Source: a virus
DNA length: 35,122 nt
Direction: 5' to 3' (one strand)
IMG/VR virus record: IMGVR_UViG_3300042364_000225
Span: 1 to 35,122 of that record
The notes below the pieces were generated by a model. The model was not told the origin of the DNA. It saw nothing but the letters and a program-made list of their open reading frames with translations, and did not search any database. Positions 7,892 through 16,198 of this stretch are shown piece after piece (within the stretch, counting starts at the first letter, position 1; each line of letters begins with the position of its first letter). The position numbers and the translations under genes were made by a program.

Positions 7892-8320
7892 ATGCCTATT
7901 CGTGTTGGACTTGAAGGATCGCTGAGGCGAGGCACTGTTGGAACAGCGATTGCCACGCTGACCGCAGTCAACAATGTGAAGGACCTCACCCTCTCGATGG
8001 AGAAGGGGGAGGCGGACACTTCGACTCGCGCAGCCGGCGGCTGGCGCACCACGCTCGGCACGCTGAAGTCTGCGACGCTCGAGTTCAACATGAACTTCGA
8101 CGTGACCGACACGGACGTGGACGCGTTCCAGCAGGCGTTCATGTCGAACACAATCATCGCGCTCGCGGTGCTCGACGCGGCGAGCGGAGAAGGACTGATC
8201 GCGGACTGGACTGTGACGGGCTTCTCGATTGAGCAGCCGCTTGAGGACACGCAGACTGTGAGCGTGACCTGCAAGCCGGCGTACGTCTCGCGTAACCCGG
8301 CGTGGCACACCCCGACCTGA
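7892..8320 (+). CDS. Major tail (tube) protein
   Basis: A 142-residue beta-rich protein preceded by a very strong ribosome site (AGGAGGGATAAGAA), consistent with high expression. The segment NVKDLTLSMEKGEADTSTRAAGGWRTTLGTLKSATLEFNMNFDVTDTDVDAFQQAF is the typical tube-protein pattern: strand, acidic loop, 'R...GW...l..l....l.f.l..d..d...'. Location just before the chaperone pair agrees. It would polymerise around the tape measure to form the tail tube. Confidence 0.85.
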   Translation: MPIRVGLEGSLRRGTVGTAIATLTAVNNVKDLTLSMEKGEADTSTRAAGGWRTTLGTLKSATLEFNMNFDVTDTDVDAFQQAFMSNTIIALAVLDAASGEGLIADWTVTGFSIEQPLEDTQTVSVTCKPAYVSRNPAWHTPT

Positions 8321-8337
8321 TAGGAGGAATCTGAACG

Positions 8338-8814
8338 ATGCACGGATTCAAGGATTCAGCGGGACGATATTGGTCTGTTCGTGTGGATGTTGGCGCGGTG
8401 AAGCGCGTGCGGTCTGCGCTCGGCGTCGACCTGATGCAGGTGGCGGAGAAGAAGGACGCGGAGGGCGGGCGCGAGCCTGGGGTGTTGGAGCGGCTCGCGT
8501 CCGACCCCGTCCTTCTCGTGGACGTGATCTACGTCCTGTGCCGCGATCAGGCGAACGCGCTCGGCGTGACAGACGAGGACTTCGGTGCCGCGATGGCTGG
8601 CGACGCGATCGAACACGCGGTGAAGGCGATGCTCGGTGCGATCGTGGATTTTTTCCCGAACCCTCGCGAGAGAGCCGCGCTCAAAAGGTTGCTGGAAGCG
8701 GCGGATCAGGAAGCGGATCGTGCGCGCAGCAAGATGGAGGCGCTCGTCGAAGAGAAGCTTGCGCCGAGTCCTGCTGGCGGTTCGTGGCCGAGTCGGCGGC
8801 CATCATCGGATTGA
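8338..8814 (+). CDS. Tail assembly chaperone, upstream frame (gpG-like)
   Basis: A 158-residue, largely helical protein in the position of lambda gpG, between the tail tube and (beyond the fibre insert) the tape measure. It has a mixed N-terminal part (FKDSAGRYWSVRVDVGAVKRVRSALGVDL) and a long helix (RERAALKRLLEAADQEADRARSKMEALVEEKL). It probably holds the tape measure during tail assembly. Codons about 104-106 include a T TTT TTC heptamer in the correct phase for a -1 slip. The -1 frame is open from 8370 to 9038 and encodes the next domain. Confidence 0.7.
   Translation: MHGFKDSAGRYWSVRVDVGAVKRVRSALGVDLMQVAEKKDAEGGREPGVLERLASDPVLLVDVIYVLCRDQANALGVTDEDFGAAMAGDAIEHAVKAMLGAIVDFFPNPRERAALKRLLEAADQEADRARSKMEALVEEKLAPSPAGGSWPSRRPSSD
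8649..8655 (+). other. Candidate -1 ribosomal slippery site
   Basis: The heptamer T TTT TTC is phased with the upstream chaperone frame (gaT TTT TTC ccg), an efficient X XXY YYZ slip sequence. A -1 shift enters the frame that ends at 9038. It lies 53 codons before the upstream stop, farther than in lambda G-GT, and the first about 40 residues after the slip look like non-natural Ser/Gly-rich protein, so the site is plausible but not certain. Confidence 0.4.
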
Positions 8815-9038
8815 TTCCCGACGACTTCACGCTTCGCGAGTTGTCATGGATGCACGACGCGAAGATCCGGAGTGAATGGAACCATACGGCATCGCTGATG
8901 TGCTTACTGGCAAACGCACACAGCGGAGGTAAGGGCAGACGGTTCAAGATTGAGGATTTCCATCCGCTTGCGCGAAAGAGCAAGTCTCCCGAGATGCGGA
9001 TTTCAGCGAAGGCGCTGAAGGGAATCTTCGGACTGTGA
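8784..9038 (+). CDS. Tail chaperone downstream frame (gpT-like extension)
   Basis: An 84-residue protein if started at GTG 8784; a TTG at 8811 that overlaps the upstream stop is another choice. The convincing part is LIPDDFTLRELSWMHDAKIRSEWNHTASLMCLLANAHSG...FKIEDFHPLARK. This resembles the small protein that follows the chaperone in many tail operons ('...TL.EL..M.......EW...S.l...ian......k...p.DF.P'). No good ribosome site precedes either start, so it may be made as a -1 frameshift fusion or by coupled reinitiation. Confidence 0.65.
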   Translation: MAESAAIIGLIPDDFTLRELSWMHDAKIRSEWNHTASLMCLLANAHSGGKGRRFKIEDFHPLARKSKSPEMRISAKALKGIFGL

Positions 9039-9051
9039 GGAGCGATCGACG

Positions 9052-9435
9052 ATGACCTGCGACGCGATCAACACCCGACTCGTCCCCGTGTGGAACGCTG
9101 CGATCAAGGCGGGCGTCGACTGGCGATTCTCGATTCGATTCCGCGACGAGAGCGGTGCGCCGATCGACCTGACGGGCTGCGTGTTCCGCTGGGCGATGCG
9201 GCCGAACTTCGAGTCGGCGACGCTGACGGCGTCGATGTCGACCACGGACGGCCGGATCACGGTGGACACTGTGAACGGCGTAGTGTCGTTCCATCTGCCG
9301 AAGTCGGTGACGGTGAATCTCGCAGGTCGGTTTGTGCATGACTGCGAGATGGAGTGGACAGGCGGGCTGGTCGACTCGCTGTGGGAGGGCGCTGTCACGG
9401 TTGGTCGTGAAGCCGCGCGGGGGGTGATCCCATGA
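9052..9435 (+). CDS. BppU-like N-terminal domain protein (baseplate/fibre adaptor)
   Basis: A 127-residue beta-sandwich-like protein. The order 'G.dw.f.i.f.de.G.piDLtG..fr..mr', then an 'I......G.v.f.lp' strand and finally 'G.f.hd.e....gg....l.eG.v.v' matches the N-terminal domain of baseplate upper proteins that attach fibres. A ribosome site GAGGAGCGATC lies before the ATG. It overlaps the following fibre gene by ATGA, so the two are coupled and probably form one appendage. Confidence 0.6.
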   Translation: MTCDAINTRLVPVWNAAIKAGVDWRFSIRFRDESGAPIDLTGCVFRWAMRPNFESATLTASMSTTDGRITVDTVNGVVSFHLPKSVTVNLAGRFVHDCEMEWTGGLVDSLWEGAVTVGREAARGVIP

Positions 9436-10907
9436 GCGCGACGAACACTGGCTGGCGGTTGATGCTTCTCGACGCGCCGCAGGTGAACCTGTCGCTCGAG
9501 ACGAGCCCGATCCTGATGGAGTTGGTGTCTCCGGGGCCGCAAGGCGCAAGCGGATCTGCGTCGTCTGTGACAAGCGTGAACGGCGAGACGGGTGCAGTGA
9601 CGCTCGACGCCGCGGACGTTGGAGCTGCGGCTGCGGTTCACGGCCACGCGATCTCGGATGTCACAGGACTCCAGACTGCGCTCGACGGGAAGGCCGCGTC
9701 GAGCCACACGCATCCGACCACGGATATCTCGGGCTTGGGCGCGCTTGCGACGCTGAACAGTGTCGGTACGTCGCAGATTGCCGATGGCGCTGTCACGAAT
9801 ACCAAGATCGGCAGCAAGGCAGTTGATACTGCGAAGATCGAGAATGGCGCGGTACAAGCGTTGCAACTCGACACCAACGCAGTCGAGACGGCGAAGATCA
9901 ACAACAAGGCAGTTACGCTTGCCAAGTTGCAGGACATCGCAGGATCTAGCATCATTGGCCGTACTGCTGGAACCGGAACGCCAGAGCAGATAGCACTGTC
10001 TGCGGATTTCGTGTTGGAGGATTTGATTCCCGGCGGCGCTACGTTGTCGATTTCGACCAGAACTGCGCGATCTGTGCTCGGTCGCAGCGCCGGAACGAAC
10101 GGCGCACCCGCTGACATTGTGGCTAGCACGGATGGCCACGTACTGCGCCGCGCATCTGGGGTTCTTGCGTTCGGTACGCCGCCTGCTACGGGTTCAAGCG
10201 GTCAAGTGATGTTCAACGACTCCGGCGTAATCGCTGGAGATTCTGGATTCACCTTTGATCCGCTGTCAGATACCGTCACTGTTGGTTCGGTTGCGTTCAC
10301 TTCAAACGGAGAATTGATCCGCAACACGACGAACGGGCAAATGGACTTCATGCCTGCGCCCGTCGCCGCGAATGCGTTCGGCGTGTACATGGACTTCACG
10401 AGCTTCACGGTCGGCGCTCGCATGGGCGTGATCCGTTCCGACAACGGAGTGAAGAACCCAGCCGGGTCGTACATCCAGTTCGAGACGCAATTGGCGATCG
10501 TGTCGGACACGAACACCGTCTACGGCAATAACGCCGAATGCGTGATGCGCGTCACGACAACAGGCAACGACACATTCCAAATCGCGCCATCTGTTGCCGC
10601 CGGACGCAGCGCGGCGGTGGCGATCTGCAACCAATCACACGTAGGCGTGGCAAATCGCTCGCCCGCAACGGCGCACGCTGATCCGACGTTCTACGTGTAC
10701 TCAAGCGACGGAACGCAAGCGCTCGACTACGTGCGCATCTCGCACAACCAAACCGACGCAGTGATTGAGTCGGGCGCGGGCAATCTGAACCTCGTCAGCG
10801 CGGGCGACATCAACAACAACGGCAACAGGATACCGAAGGTGTTCAGCGGCACGACCGCGCCGGGCGCGGGCACTGGCACGGACGGTGACCTTTACTTCCA
10901 GTACTGA
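9432..10907 (+). CDS. Tail fibre protein
   Basis: A 491-residue protein with fibre architecture. A short collagen-like GPQGASG is at about residue 34, followed by the fibre repeat HGHAISDVTGLQTALDGKA / SHTHPTTDISGLGALA at about 74-110. A beta-helical repeat array of the type IADGAVTNTKIGSKAVDTAKIENGAV...AVETAKINNKAVTLAKL covers about 118-168. The C-terminal half is Ser/Thr/Asn-rich and beta-rich, ending in the GTTAPGAGTGTDGDLYFQ motif often found at fibre ends. It probably contacts the host surface. Confidence 0.8.
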   Translation: MSATNTGWRLMLLDAPQVNLSLETSPILMELVSPGPQGASGSASSVTSVNGETGAVTLDAADVGAAAAVHGHAISDVTGLQTALDGKAASSHTHPTTDISGLGALATLNSVGTSQIADGAVTNTKIGSKAVDTAKIENGAVQALQLDTNAVETAKINNKAVTLAKLQDIAGSSIIGRTAGTGTPEQIALSADFVLEDLIPGGATLSISTRTARSVLGRSAGTNGAPADIVASTDGHVLRRASGVLAFGTPPATGSSGQVMFNDSGVIAGDSGFTFDPLSDTVTVGSVAFTSNGELIRNTTNGQMDFMPAPVAANAFGVYMDFTSFTVGARMGVIRSDNGVKNPAGSYIQFETQLAIVSDTNTVYGNNAECVMRVTTTGNDTFQIAPSVAAGRSAAVAICNQSHVGVANRSPATAHADPTFYVYSSDGTQALDYVRISHNQTDAVIESGAGNLNLVSAGDINNNGNRIPKVFSGTTAPGAGTGTDGDLYFQY

Positions 10908-10914
10908 GGATGAC

Positions 10915-11328
10915 ATGGCAGACAACATCGGCTATACCCCAGGCACAGGCGCGACGGTCGCGGCGGACGAGATCGGCGGCGTGCTGCATCAGCGCGTCAA
11001 GATCGGTGTTGGCGCGGACGGCACGGCTGTGGATGTCAGCGAGGCGAACCCGATGCCGATGGCCGCATATGGCGAACTCATCGAGGCCATCGAGGCGCTG
11101 CGCTTCACGGTGGCCTCTCTTACCCGCACGCTCAACGCGTCGATTCCAGACGCGAGCGGCAGGCAGCGCGTCAATGCCGAGACGGCGGTGCTCGCAAGCG
11201 GAACGCTCACGACCTGTTCTACCGTCACCAGTCTTTCGCAGATCGGCACAATCGACGCGCGAACCGTGGTGAACGACCTCAACAAGTTCGCAGCCGACTC
11301 GCTGCGACGCAACATCGCAACGAGTTGA
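10915..11328 (+). CDS. Putative virion structural protein
   Basis: A 137-residue protein. The N-terminus (NIGYTPGTGATVAADEIGGVLHQRVKIGVGADGTAVDVSEANPMPM) matches a pattern recurrent in phage tail-fibre neighbourhoods, where it occurs as a small separate protein or as an N-terminal module. The ATG at 10915 is preceded by GAGGATG; an upstream in-frame start at 10885 would overlap the fibre gene. It likely belongs to the appendage; a more exact role is not visible. Confidence 0.6.
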   Translation: MADNIGYTPGTGATVAADEIGGVLHQRVKIGVGADGTAVDVSEANPMPMAAYGELIEAIEALRFTVASLTRTLNASIPDASGRQRVNAETAVLASGTLTTCSTVTSLSQIGTIDARTVVNDLNKFAADSLRRNIATS

Positions 11329-11331
11329 CTC

Positions 11332-12756
11332 ATGCCAACAACCAACGGAAACCGCAAAATCCTCGACCCCAAGCGCTGGGAGTACATGACCCCAGCGCCC
11401 GCCGCCACGGCAGCAGGATCGTTCATCGCTTCTTCGCGGCACTATCGCCAGCAGCAACTTTATGTACAGGCGCAGACGGTCGCGTACCTCTACAACCCGA
11501 ACGAGGACGGCTGGGTTCAGACACCTAGCCCCGGCCTTGCGGCGGCGTTGGCGGCTGGGTCGTGCGGCACGGCGGGTTCGTTCTCCACTGGCAGCACGAT
11601 CGCTGTGGCATCGCTAACAGCGACGGCGGGTACGACCTCCACGATCACGACGAATCAGACGCTCGCCCGCGACCTTCGCGGGTACTCCATTCAAATCCTC
11701 GCGGGGGCGAACGCGGGCGTGACGCTGCCCATCGTGTCGAACACGATCGGATCAAACGCCGTCATCACCGTCGCCACGCAAGCGAGCGCGTTCAGCAATG
11801 CGACGGTCTACAGGCTTGTGACCCCCGTCTGGTATGTCGGCAACGGCGGCTCAACAGCCGCAGCCTCGTTCCGAAAGTACGACTTCGCGACCAACTCTTG
11901 GACGACGCTGGCGAACATGCCCGCATCCATCGGCACGGACGCGCGAATGATGGCCACGCCGTCTTGGGTGGACAGCGCGTATGTGTCGTTCGCAACTGGC
12001 ACGGCGACGAGCGCCACGGGAACCACGCTCGTCAACGCCGCGAAGACATGGACTACGAACCAGTGGACGAACTATCAGGTTCGCATCACGGGCGGCACTG
12101 GCGCGGGTCAGATTCGCACGATCTCAAGCAACACGGGAACGACGCTCACGGTTCCGACATGGAGCACGACCCCCGACTCGACCTCGGTGTACAGCATTGA
12201 GGGGAACGACGATTTCCTGTACCTGATCGGAAACGCCGCTGTCACGCTGTACCGCTACAGCATCACATCGAACACATGGTCTACGATCACGCCGACCGCA
12301 GCGCGCGGCGGCGCGCCGGGCGCGGCTTTGTCGGGTTCGTGGATTTGGGGTGTGACGCAAGCGGATTGGACGAACGAGAGCGCCATCCTCAACGGGCGAT
12401 TCCTCTACTCGTTCCGTGGCGGCGCGGGCGCGCAGATCGACCGCTACGACATCGCGCTCAACGCGTGGAACGCCGTCACATACTCGCCCGCCGTCGAGAC
12501 ATTCACCACGGGATCGAAGTGGATTTACGCGGGAGACTACCTGTACGGCACGAAGGAAGTCACAGGCCGATGGTTCCGCTACGACATCGCCCAGAGCGGC
12601 ATGGAAGGCATGACCACGATGAATGTCGGGCAGGGCACGGCCATCGTCGGAGACACGGCTTTCGATGTCGTCTACAAGGACGGCGCGACCAGCATCCCGT
12701 ATCTGCACATGCTGATGAACACCTCCACTATTCACGCAAGGATGATGGTGATCTGA
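11332..12756 (+). CDS. Kelch-like beta-propeller tail protein
   Basis: A 474-residue protein with repeated Kelch-type strands: 'asFRKYDFATNSWTTLANMPAS' (about residue 180), 'TLYRYSITSNTWSTITPTAA' (about 304), 'QIDRYDIALNAWNAVTYSP' (about 368) and 'WFRYDIAQSGMEGMTTM' (about 410). Two Ser/Thr-rich 'TxxTGTTLxxA...tGxxAGxxxxI' modules lie between them. Kelch propellers bind proteins or sugars, so this may be a receptor-binding or adhesin-like appendage. It follows two fibre genes. Confidence 0.65.
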   Translation: MPTTNGNRKILDPKRWEYMTPAPAATAAGSFIASSRHYRQQQLYVQAQTVAYLYNPNEDGWVQTPSPGLAAALAAGSCGTAGSFSTGSTIAVASLTATAGTTSTITTNQTLARDLRGYSIQILAGANAGVTLPIVSNTIGSNAVITVATQASAFSNATVYRLVTPVWYVGNGGSTAAASFRKYDFATNSWTTLANMPASIGTDARMMATPSWVDSAYVSFATGTATSATGTTLVNAAKTWTTNQWTNYQVRITGGTGAGQIRTISSNTGTTLTVPTWSTTPDSTSVYSIEGNDDFLYLIGNAAVTLYRYSITSNTWSTITPTAARGGAPGAALSGSWIWGVTQADWTNESAILNGRFLYSFRGGAGAQIDRYDIALNAWNAVTYSPAVETFTTGSKWIYAGDYLYGTKEVTGRWFRYDIAQSGMEGMTTMNVGQGTAIVGDTAFDVVYKDGATSIPYLHMLMNTSTIHARMMVI

Positions 12757-12920
12757 TGACGATCCAAGAACTTCTCGACCTCGCGCGAAACAAACTCGCC
12801 ACGCTGGCGCGGCAGCGAGAGCACGCATGGTCGCAGGGCGACTCGGCTCTTGTCGCCGCGCTTGACGCGAAGATCGCGACAACGGAGGACACCGTCGCCG
12901 CGCTCGAAGGGCTCGCGTAA
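12756..12920 (+). CDS. Small coiled-coil protein
   Basis: A 54-residue, probably all-helical protein (TIQELLDLARNKLATLARQREHAWSQGDSALVAALDAKIATTEDTVAALEGLA) with heptad-like spacing. It overlaps the stop of the Kelch-like gene (TGATG) and the start of the next gene (TAATG), so it sits in a tightly coupled set. It could be an assembly chaperone for a fibre, but no family was recognised. Confidence 0.6.
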   Translation: MTIQELLDLARNKLATLARQREHAWSQGDSALVAALDAKIATTEDTVAALEGLA

Positions 12921-13081
12921 TGTTCCTCACGCTGCTCTCATTGTCTGGCGCACCCCCGGTCGGCACGCAGGCGTTTATCAAGGTGAGCGGCGTGTGGGAA
13001 CTCGCCACGGTATTCATCAAGGTAAGCGGCACTTGGCAACCCGCGCAGCCGTTCTGGAAGAGTGGAGGATCGTGGCAATGA
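12920..13081 (+). CDS. Mini-protein with tandem FIKVSG-W repeats
   Basis: A 53-residue protein. Residues about 19-53 are three imperfect repeats: FIKVSGVWELAT, FIKVSGTWQPAQ and FWKSGGSWQ. The same 'vkVsGtWk.a' hairpin repeat occurs at the ends of many tail proteins. It is coupled on both sides (TAATG before, ATGA after). The hydrophobic first nine residues (MFLTLLSLS) might be a remnant signal or simply a strand. It is small but the regular repeat and overlaps make it credible. Confidence 0.6.
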   Translation: MFLTLLSLSGAPPVGTQAFIKVSGVWELATVFIKVSGTWQPAQPFWKSGGSWQ

Positions 13082-13314
13082 GCATCGACCTGAATCTCGT
13101 CGTCGCAGTGCTGACCGTCGTCACAAGCATCCTCGGCGTCGGATGGAAGCTCGGGCAGATAGCCTCAGGCATCCGTCTCGAGATCGCGGAAATCAAGGGG
13201 ATTCTGCAAGTTCACTCGGAGCGCGTGACGCAGCTCGAGCGCCGCGTCGACGCGGTGGAGAAGTCATGTAACACCAACGCGGCCTCGTGCCGTAGAAAGA
13301 CGAGAACACGATGA
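13078..13314 (+). CDS. Membrane-anchored coiled-coil protein (holin- or i-spanin-like)
   Basis: A 78-residue protein. Residues 5-28 form a hydrophobic segment (LNLVVAVLTVVTSILGVGWKLGQI). A heptad coiled coil (LEIAEIKGILQVHSERVTQLERRVDAVE) and a basic tail with two cysteines follow. The layout resembles XhlA-like lysis accessory proteins or an inner-membrane spanin subunit. It directly precedes a holin-like gene (4-bp overlap), which supports a lysis role. This is inferred from topology and synteny. Confidence 0.6.
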   Translation: MSIDLNLVVAVLTVVTSILGVGWKLGQIASGIRLEIAEIKGILQVHSERVTQLERRVDAVEKSCNTNAASCRRKTRTR

Positions 13315-13496
13315 AGCCAGGCTATAAGACCACGGAATTTTGGCTCTCTGTCGCGGCGATGATCGTCGGCGCGGCGATGGCAAGCGGTGTGTTTGAGGCA
13401 GACTCGGGCGGCGATCGAATCCTCGGCCTTGCCGCTACCGTTCTGGCCTCGCTCGGATACACGGTGTCTCGCGGCATGGCCAAGAAGGGGGCGTGA
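13311..13496 (+). CDS. Putative holin
   Basis: A 61-residue protein with two hydrophobic segments, LSVAAMIVGAAMASGVF (about 12-28) and ILGLAATVLASLGYTVS (about 37-53), and a basic end (RGMAKKGA). The N-terminus KPGYKTTEFWLS and the ending LGYTVSRG are shared by a family of small phage membrane proteins annotated as holins. It would form membrane lesions at lysis. It overlaps the preceding gene by 4 bp and abuts the next one. Confidence 0.65.
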   Translation: MKPGYKTTEFWLSVAAMIVGAAMASGVFEADSGGDRILGLAATVLASLGYTVSRGMAKKGA

Positions 13497-13811
13497 ATGC
13501 CCTCGACCGCATCGTCGCGGCCGTGGCTCTCGGCCTGTTTCGCTGGCTTGAGAGCCGCGCTGAGTCACGGCATCGCGCCGTGGATGCTGCTGTGGATCGG
13601 GATCGGCTGCGCCGCGGCGGTGCTCGGATTCGCGAGTGGTTGCAGCAGAACAGTCTTGGTCCCCGAGTCGAGCCCGATTCGGATCGGCCCCGAGACGAGA
13701 ACCCGCGTCTACGCCCTTGACGGCGGCGAGTGGGTGCTGAGCGAGAACAGGGTCGAGATCCCCGAGGGGTGGTACTGCGTGCCGCCCTCGTTCGTGGAGG
13801 AGAAGGAGTAG
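13497..13811 (+). CDS. Lipoprotein-like protein in lysis cassette
   Basis: A 104-residue protein with a hydrophobic stretch (MLLWIGIGCAAAVLGFASGC, residues 30-49) ending in a lipobox-like ASGC, so Cys49 may be lipidated. The mature part is SRTVLVPESSPIRIGPETRTRVYALDGGEWVLSENRVEIPEGWYCVPPS. The ATG at 30 could be the real start. Right after a holin-like gene, an outer-membrane (o-spanin-like) role is possible. The lipobox has Ala and not Leu at -3, so the call is tentative. Confidence 0.6.
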   Translation: MPSTASSRPWLSACFAGLRAALSHGIAPWMLLWIGIGCAAAVLGFASGCSRTVLVPESSPIRIGPETRTRVYALDGGEWVLSENRVEIPEGWYCVPPSFVEEKE

Positions 13812-13815
13812 GCCG

Positions 13816-14454
13816 ATGTTCACGATGAAGGCCGACACATCCAAGTTCTTCGATCGCGTGATCGTCGAGACTGAGGTCGAGCGGATCGAGTTCGAGGGGC
13901 TGAAGCGCAACGCGCTCTACCTGCGTCGCGCTGCGCGTAACTCGATCCGTCGGCGGAAGAGTCCGTCGCAACCGGGTCAGGCGCCGCGCTCTGTTCGCGG
14001 TGATCTGAAGCGCGGCATCCAAGCGCATTACGAGCGCGGAATCAGCGAGGCGGTTGTCGGGCCTGTCAGGTTCGATTGGGGCACGGGCGCTCCGAATGTC
14101 CTCGAGTTCGGCGGCGACTCGGTGATCGACAACTCGGTGGTGCGCAATGTCGGCGACGGCGGCGAGATCCGCGTGGTGAGCGGTGCGGCGGCGGGCGTGA
14201 AGCGCGACTCGTCGGGCAAGTTCCTCCGCGCGTCGCAGCGGGGCAAGGAGGTCCGCCCCGGCGTGCGCGTCGTGTACGGCAAGATCCGCACGCAGGCTCA
14301 GGCCGACCGCGCGACGCGGATCAACCGTGAGATATTCGGGCCGCGCACGATCAGGGTGGCGGAGCGGCCGTTCATGGCGCCCGCGCTTGAGCGCTCGCTG
14401 CCGAAGCTCGCGCCGATGTGGTCAACGAGCGTAAGGGGAGGCGGCGATGTCTAA
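13816..14454 (+). CDS. HK97 gp10-like tail completion protein
   Basis: A 212-residue protein with the hallmarks of the gp10 family: an early helix with basic 'ARNSIRRRKSPSQPGQAPRSVRGDLKRGI' (the 'P..P....G.L..si' region) and a C-terminal 'ERPFMAPALERSLPKL', the classical end motif. It is longer than the usual 110-150 residues owing to an insert around residues 95-165. It lies just before the tape measure, separated from the other completion genes by the fibre and lysis cassette. The stop overlaps the next start by 8 bases. Confidence 0.7.
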   Translation: MFTMKADTSKFFDRVIVETEVERIEFEGLKRNALYLRRAARNSIRRRKSPSQPGQAPRSVRGDLKRGIQAHYERGISEAVVGPVRFDWGTGAPNVLEFGGDSVIDNSVVRNVGDGGEIRVVSGAAAGVKRDSSGKFLRASQRGKEVRPGVRVVYGKIRTQAQADRATRINREIFGPRTIRVAERPFMAPALERSLPKLAPMWSTSVRGGGDV

Positions 14455-16189
14455 GCAAGGCGGAATCAAGGCGGGCGCTGCGTACGTCGAGTTGTCGATG
14501 CGCGACAAAATCACGGAGCCACTTCGTCGCGCCGAGAAGCGCATGGAGTTGTTCGGCGAGAAGGTGAAGGAGATCGGGAGCGCGGTCGCGATGGCCGGCG
14601 CGGCTGTGACCGCGTTCGGCGGTGCGATCGTCGTCGCGGCGGCTGCGAGCGTGGCTGCGTTCGCGAAGATCGCGGGCGACTTCTCCGACCTCGCTGCGCA
14701 GACGGGCCTGACGGCCGAGCTGATGAGCGAACTGGAGATGGCGCTCAAGGACGCCGGATCGAGCGTGGAAGAGTTTTCCAAGTCGGTCGTGAAGTTGCGC
14801 CGCTTCATCTCCGAGGCGGCGCAGGGATCGAAGGGCGCGGCCGAGGCGCTCGGCAGGCTCGGCCTGACTGCGTCCGAACTGATCGACCTCTCTGCCGACG
14901 AGCAGTTCCTCAAGATCGCCGACGCGCTGTCGAAGGTCAAGAACCCGACCGACCGCCTCGCGCTCGCGATGGAGTTGTTTGGCAAGAGCGCGTACAAGTT
15001 GCTTCCCGTCCTCGAAGCGGGCGGCGCTGGCATCGACGAGTTCCGGCGCAAGGCGCGCGAGATGGGCTTCAGCCTGAGCGGCGAGACTGCCGACGCGGCC
15101 GACGCGCTCGGCGCGCAGATCGAGGTGCTGCAAGATCAGTTCGGCCGCATCGCTGTAGCGATTGGTGAAGCGCTTCTACCTGTGGCGAACGCCTTCGTCG
15201 CGGTGATGCAGGGGCTCGTCGGCCGCGTGATCCAGTTCATCCGCGAGAACCAAGGGCTCGTTCTCGGCGTCACGGCAGCGGGCGTCGCGCTGCTCGGCGT
15301 CGGCACTGCGATCGGCATCGTCGGCGCAGGGCTTGTGACGTTCGGCGTCCTCATCTCAACTACGTCTACGGTGCTCGGCGCGTTGGCGGCAACGTCCTCG
15401 CTCGTCGCGACGGCGTTCGCGGGAATCGTCCCAGCGGCTACTGCTGCATGGGCAGCGGTAACAGGCCCGGTGTTCCTCGCGGTCGCCGGCGTCCTCACGC
15501 TCGGCGCCGCGATCGCGTACGCGACGGGGCTGCTCGGAGCGGCGGCGGCGTCGTTCTCCGCGCTGTGGGATGTCGGCGTCGAGACGGCGAGCGGCCTTGT
15601 GGCGGCGTGGCAGGGAGTGACCGACGCGATCGCCGCCGATGATTGGAGTCTCGCGGGAGAGATCGCGGTGCAGGGACTCGAGGTTGCCATCCGGCGAGGA
15701 CTCGAGGGAATCGTTTCGCGCGTGGTGATTCCGTTCGCGGCGAAGGTCTACAAGATCATCGGGAAGATTCCGGGGCTTGGATCGGTCGCGGATTTCGGTG
15801 CGGCGCTGAGTGCATCGGGCGGGCTGATTGATTTCGGCGGATCGCAAGCGCAACGCGAGCTCGACGAGTTGACGAAGCGCGCCCGCGAAGCGCGTCGAGA
15901 CGCGTCTCCTGCGTCGCGTCCGATCGAACCCGATGACATCGCGCCATCTGCGCCCGCGCTCCCGGAATTGCCGGGCGTCGATGCTCCAGCTCTACCCGAT
16001 CTCGCCCCCGCGCAAGCGGAGATTCAGACTCGCCTCTCGGCGATGGGCGGTTTCAACGCGGCCGCGCTTGGCGGAATGTTCGGTGACTCGGGATCGAAAA
16101 TCGAGGAGCACACAAAGAAATCGGCGGAGTATCTACAGAAGCTACTCGAGCAAGGCAAACGGCAGCGCGACGCGCTCGTGTGGTCGTAA
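14447..16189 (+). CDS. Tape measure protein
   Basis: A 580-residue protein that sets tail length. It has N-terminal helices (RDKITEPLRRAEKRMELFGEKVKEIGSAV), a hydrophobic run at about 45-72, and the typical 'DLAAQTGLTAELMSELEMALKDAGSSVEEFSKSVVKLRRFI' region at about 85-127. A block of strongly hydrophobic segments spans about 265-375 and a Pro/Ala-rich linker about 485-530. At 580 residues it is short for a tape measure, which suggests a tail of roughly 85-90 nm by the usual 0.15 nm per residue. Confidence 0.85.
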   Translation: MSKQGGIKAGAAYVELSMRDKITEPLRRAEKRMELFGEKVKEIGSAVAMAGAAVTAFGGAIVVAAAASVAAFAKIAGDFSDLAAQTGLTAELMSELEMALKDAGSSVEEFSKSVVKLRRFISEAAQGSKGAAEALGRLGLTASELIDLSADEQFLKIADALSKVKNPTDRLALAMELFGKSAYKLLPVLEAGGAGIDEFRRKAREMGFSLSGETADAADALGAQIEVLQDQFGRIAVAIGEALLPVANAFVAVMQGLVGRVIQFIRENQGLVLGVTAAGVALLGVGTAIGIVGAGLVTFGVLISTTSTVLGALAATSSLVATAFAGIVPAATAAWAAVTGPVFLAVAGVLTLGAAIAYATGLLGAAAASFSALWDVGVETASGLVAAWQGVTDAIAADDWSLAGEIAVQGLEVAIRRGLEGIVSRVVIPFAAKVYKIIGKIPGLGSVADFGAALSASGGLIDFGGSQAQRELDELTKRAREARRDASPASRPIEPDDIAPSAPALPELPGVDAPALPDLAPAQAEIQTRLSAMGGFNAAALGGMFGDSGSKIEEHTKKSAEYLQKLLEQGKRQRDALVWS

Positions 16190-16198
16190 GGAGGAAGA

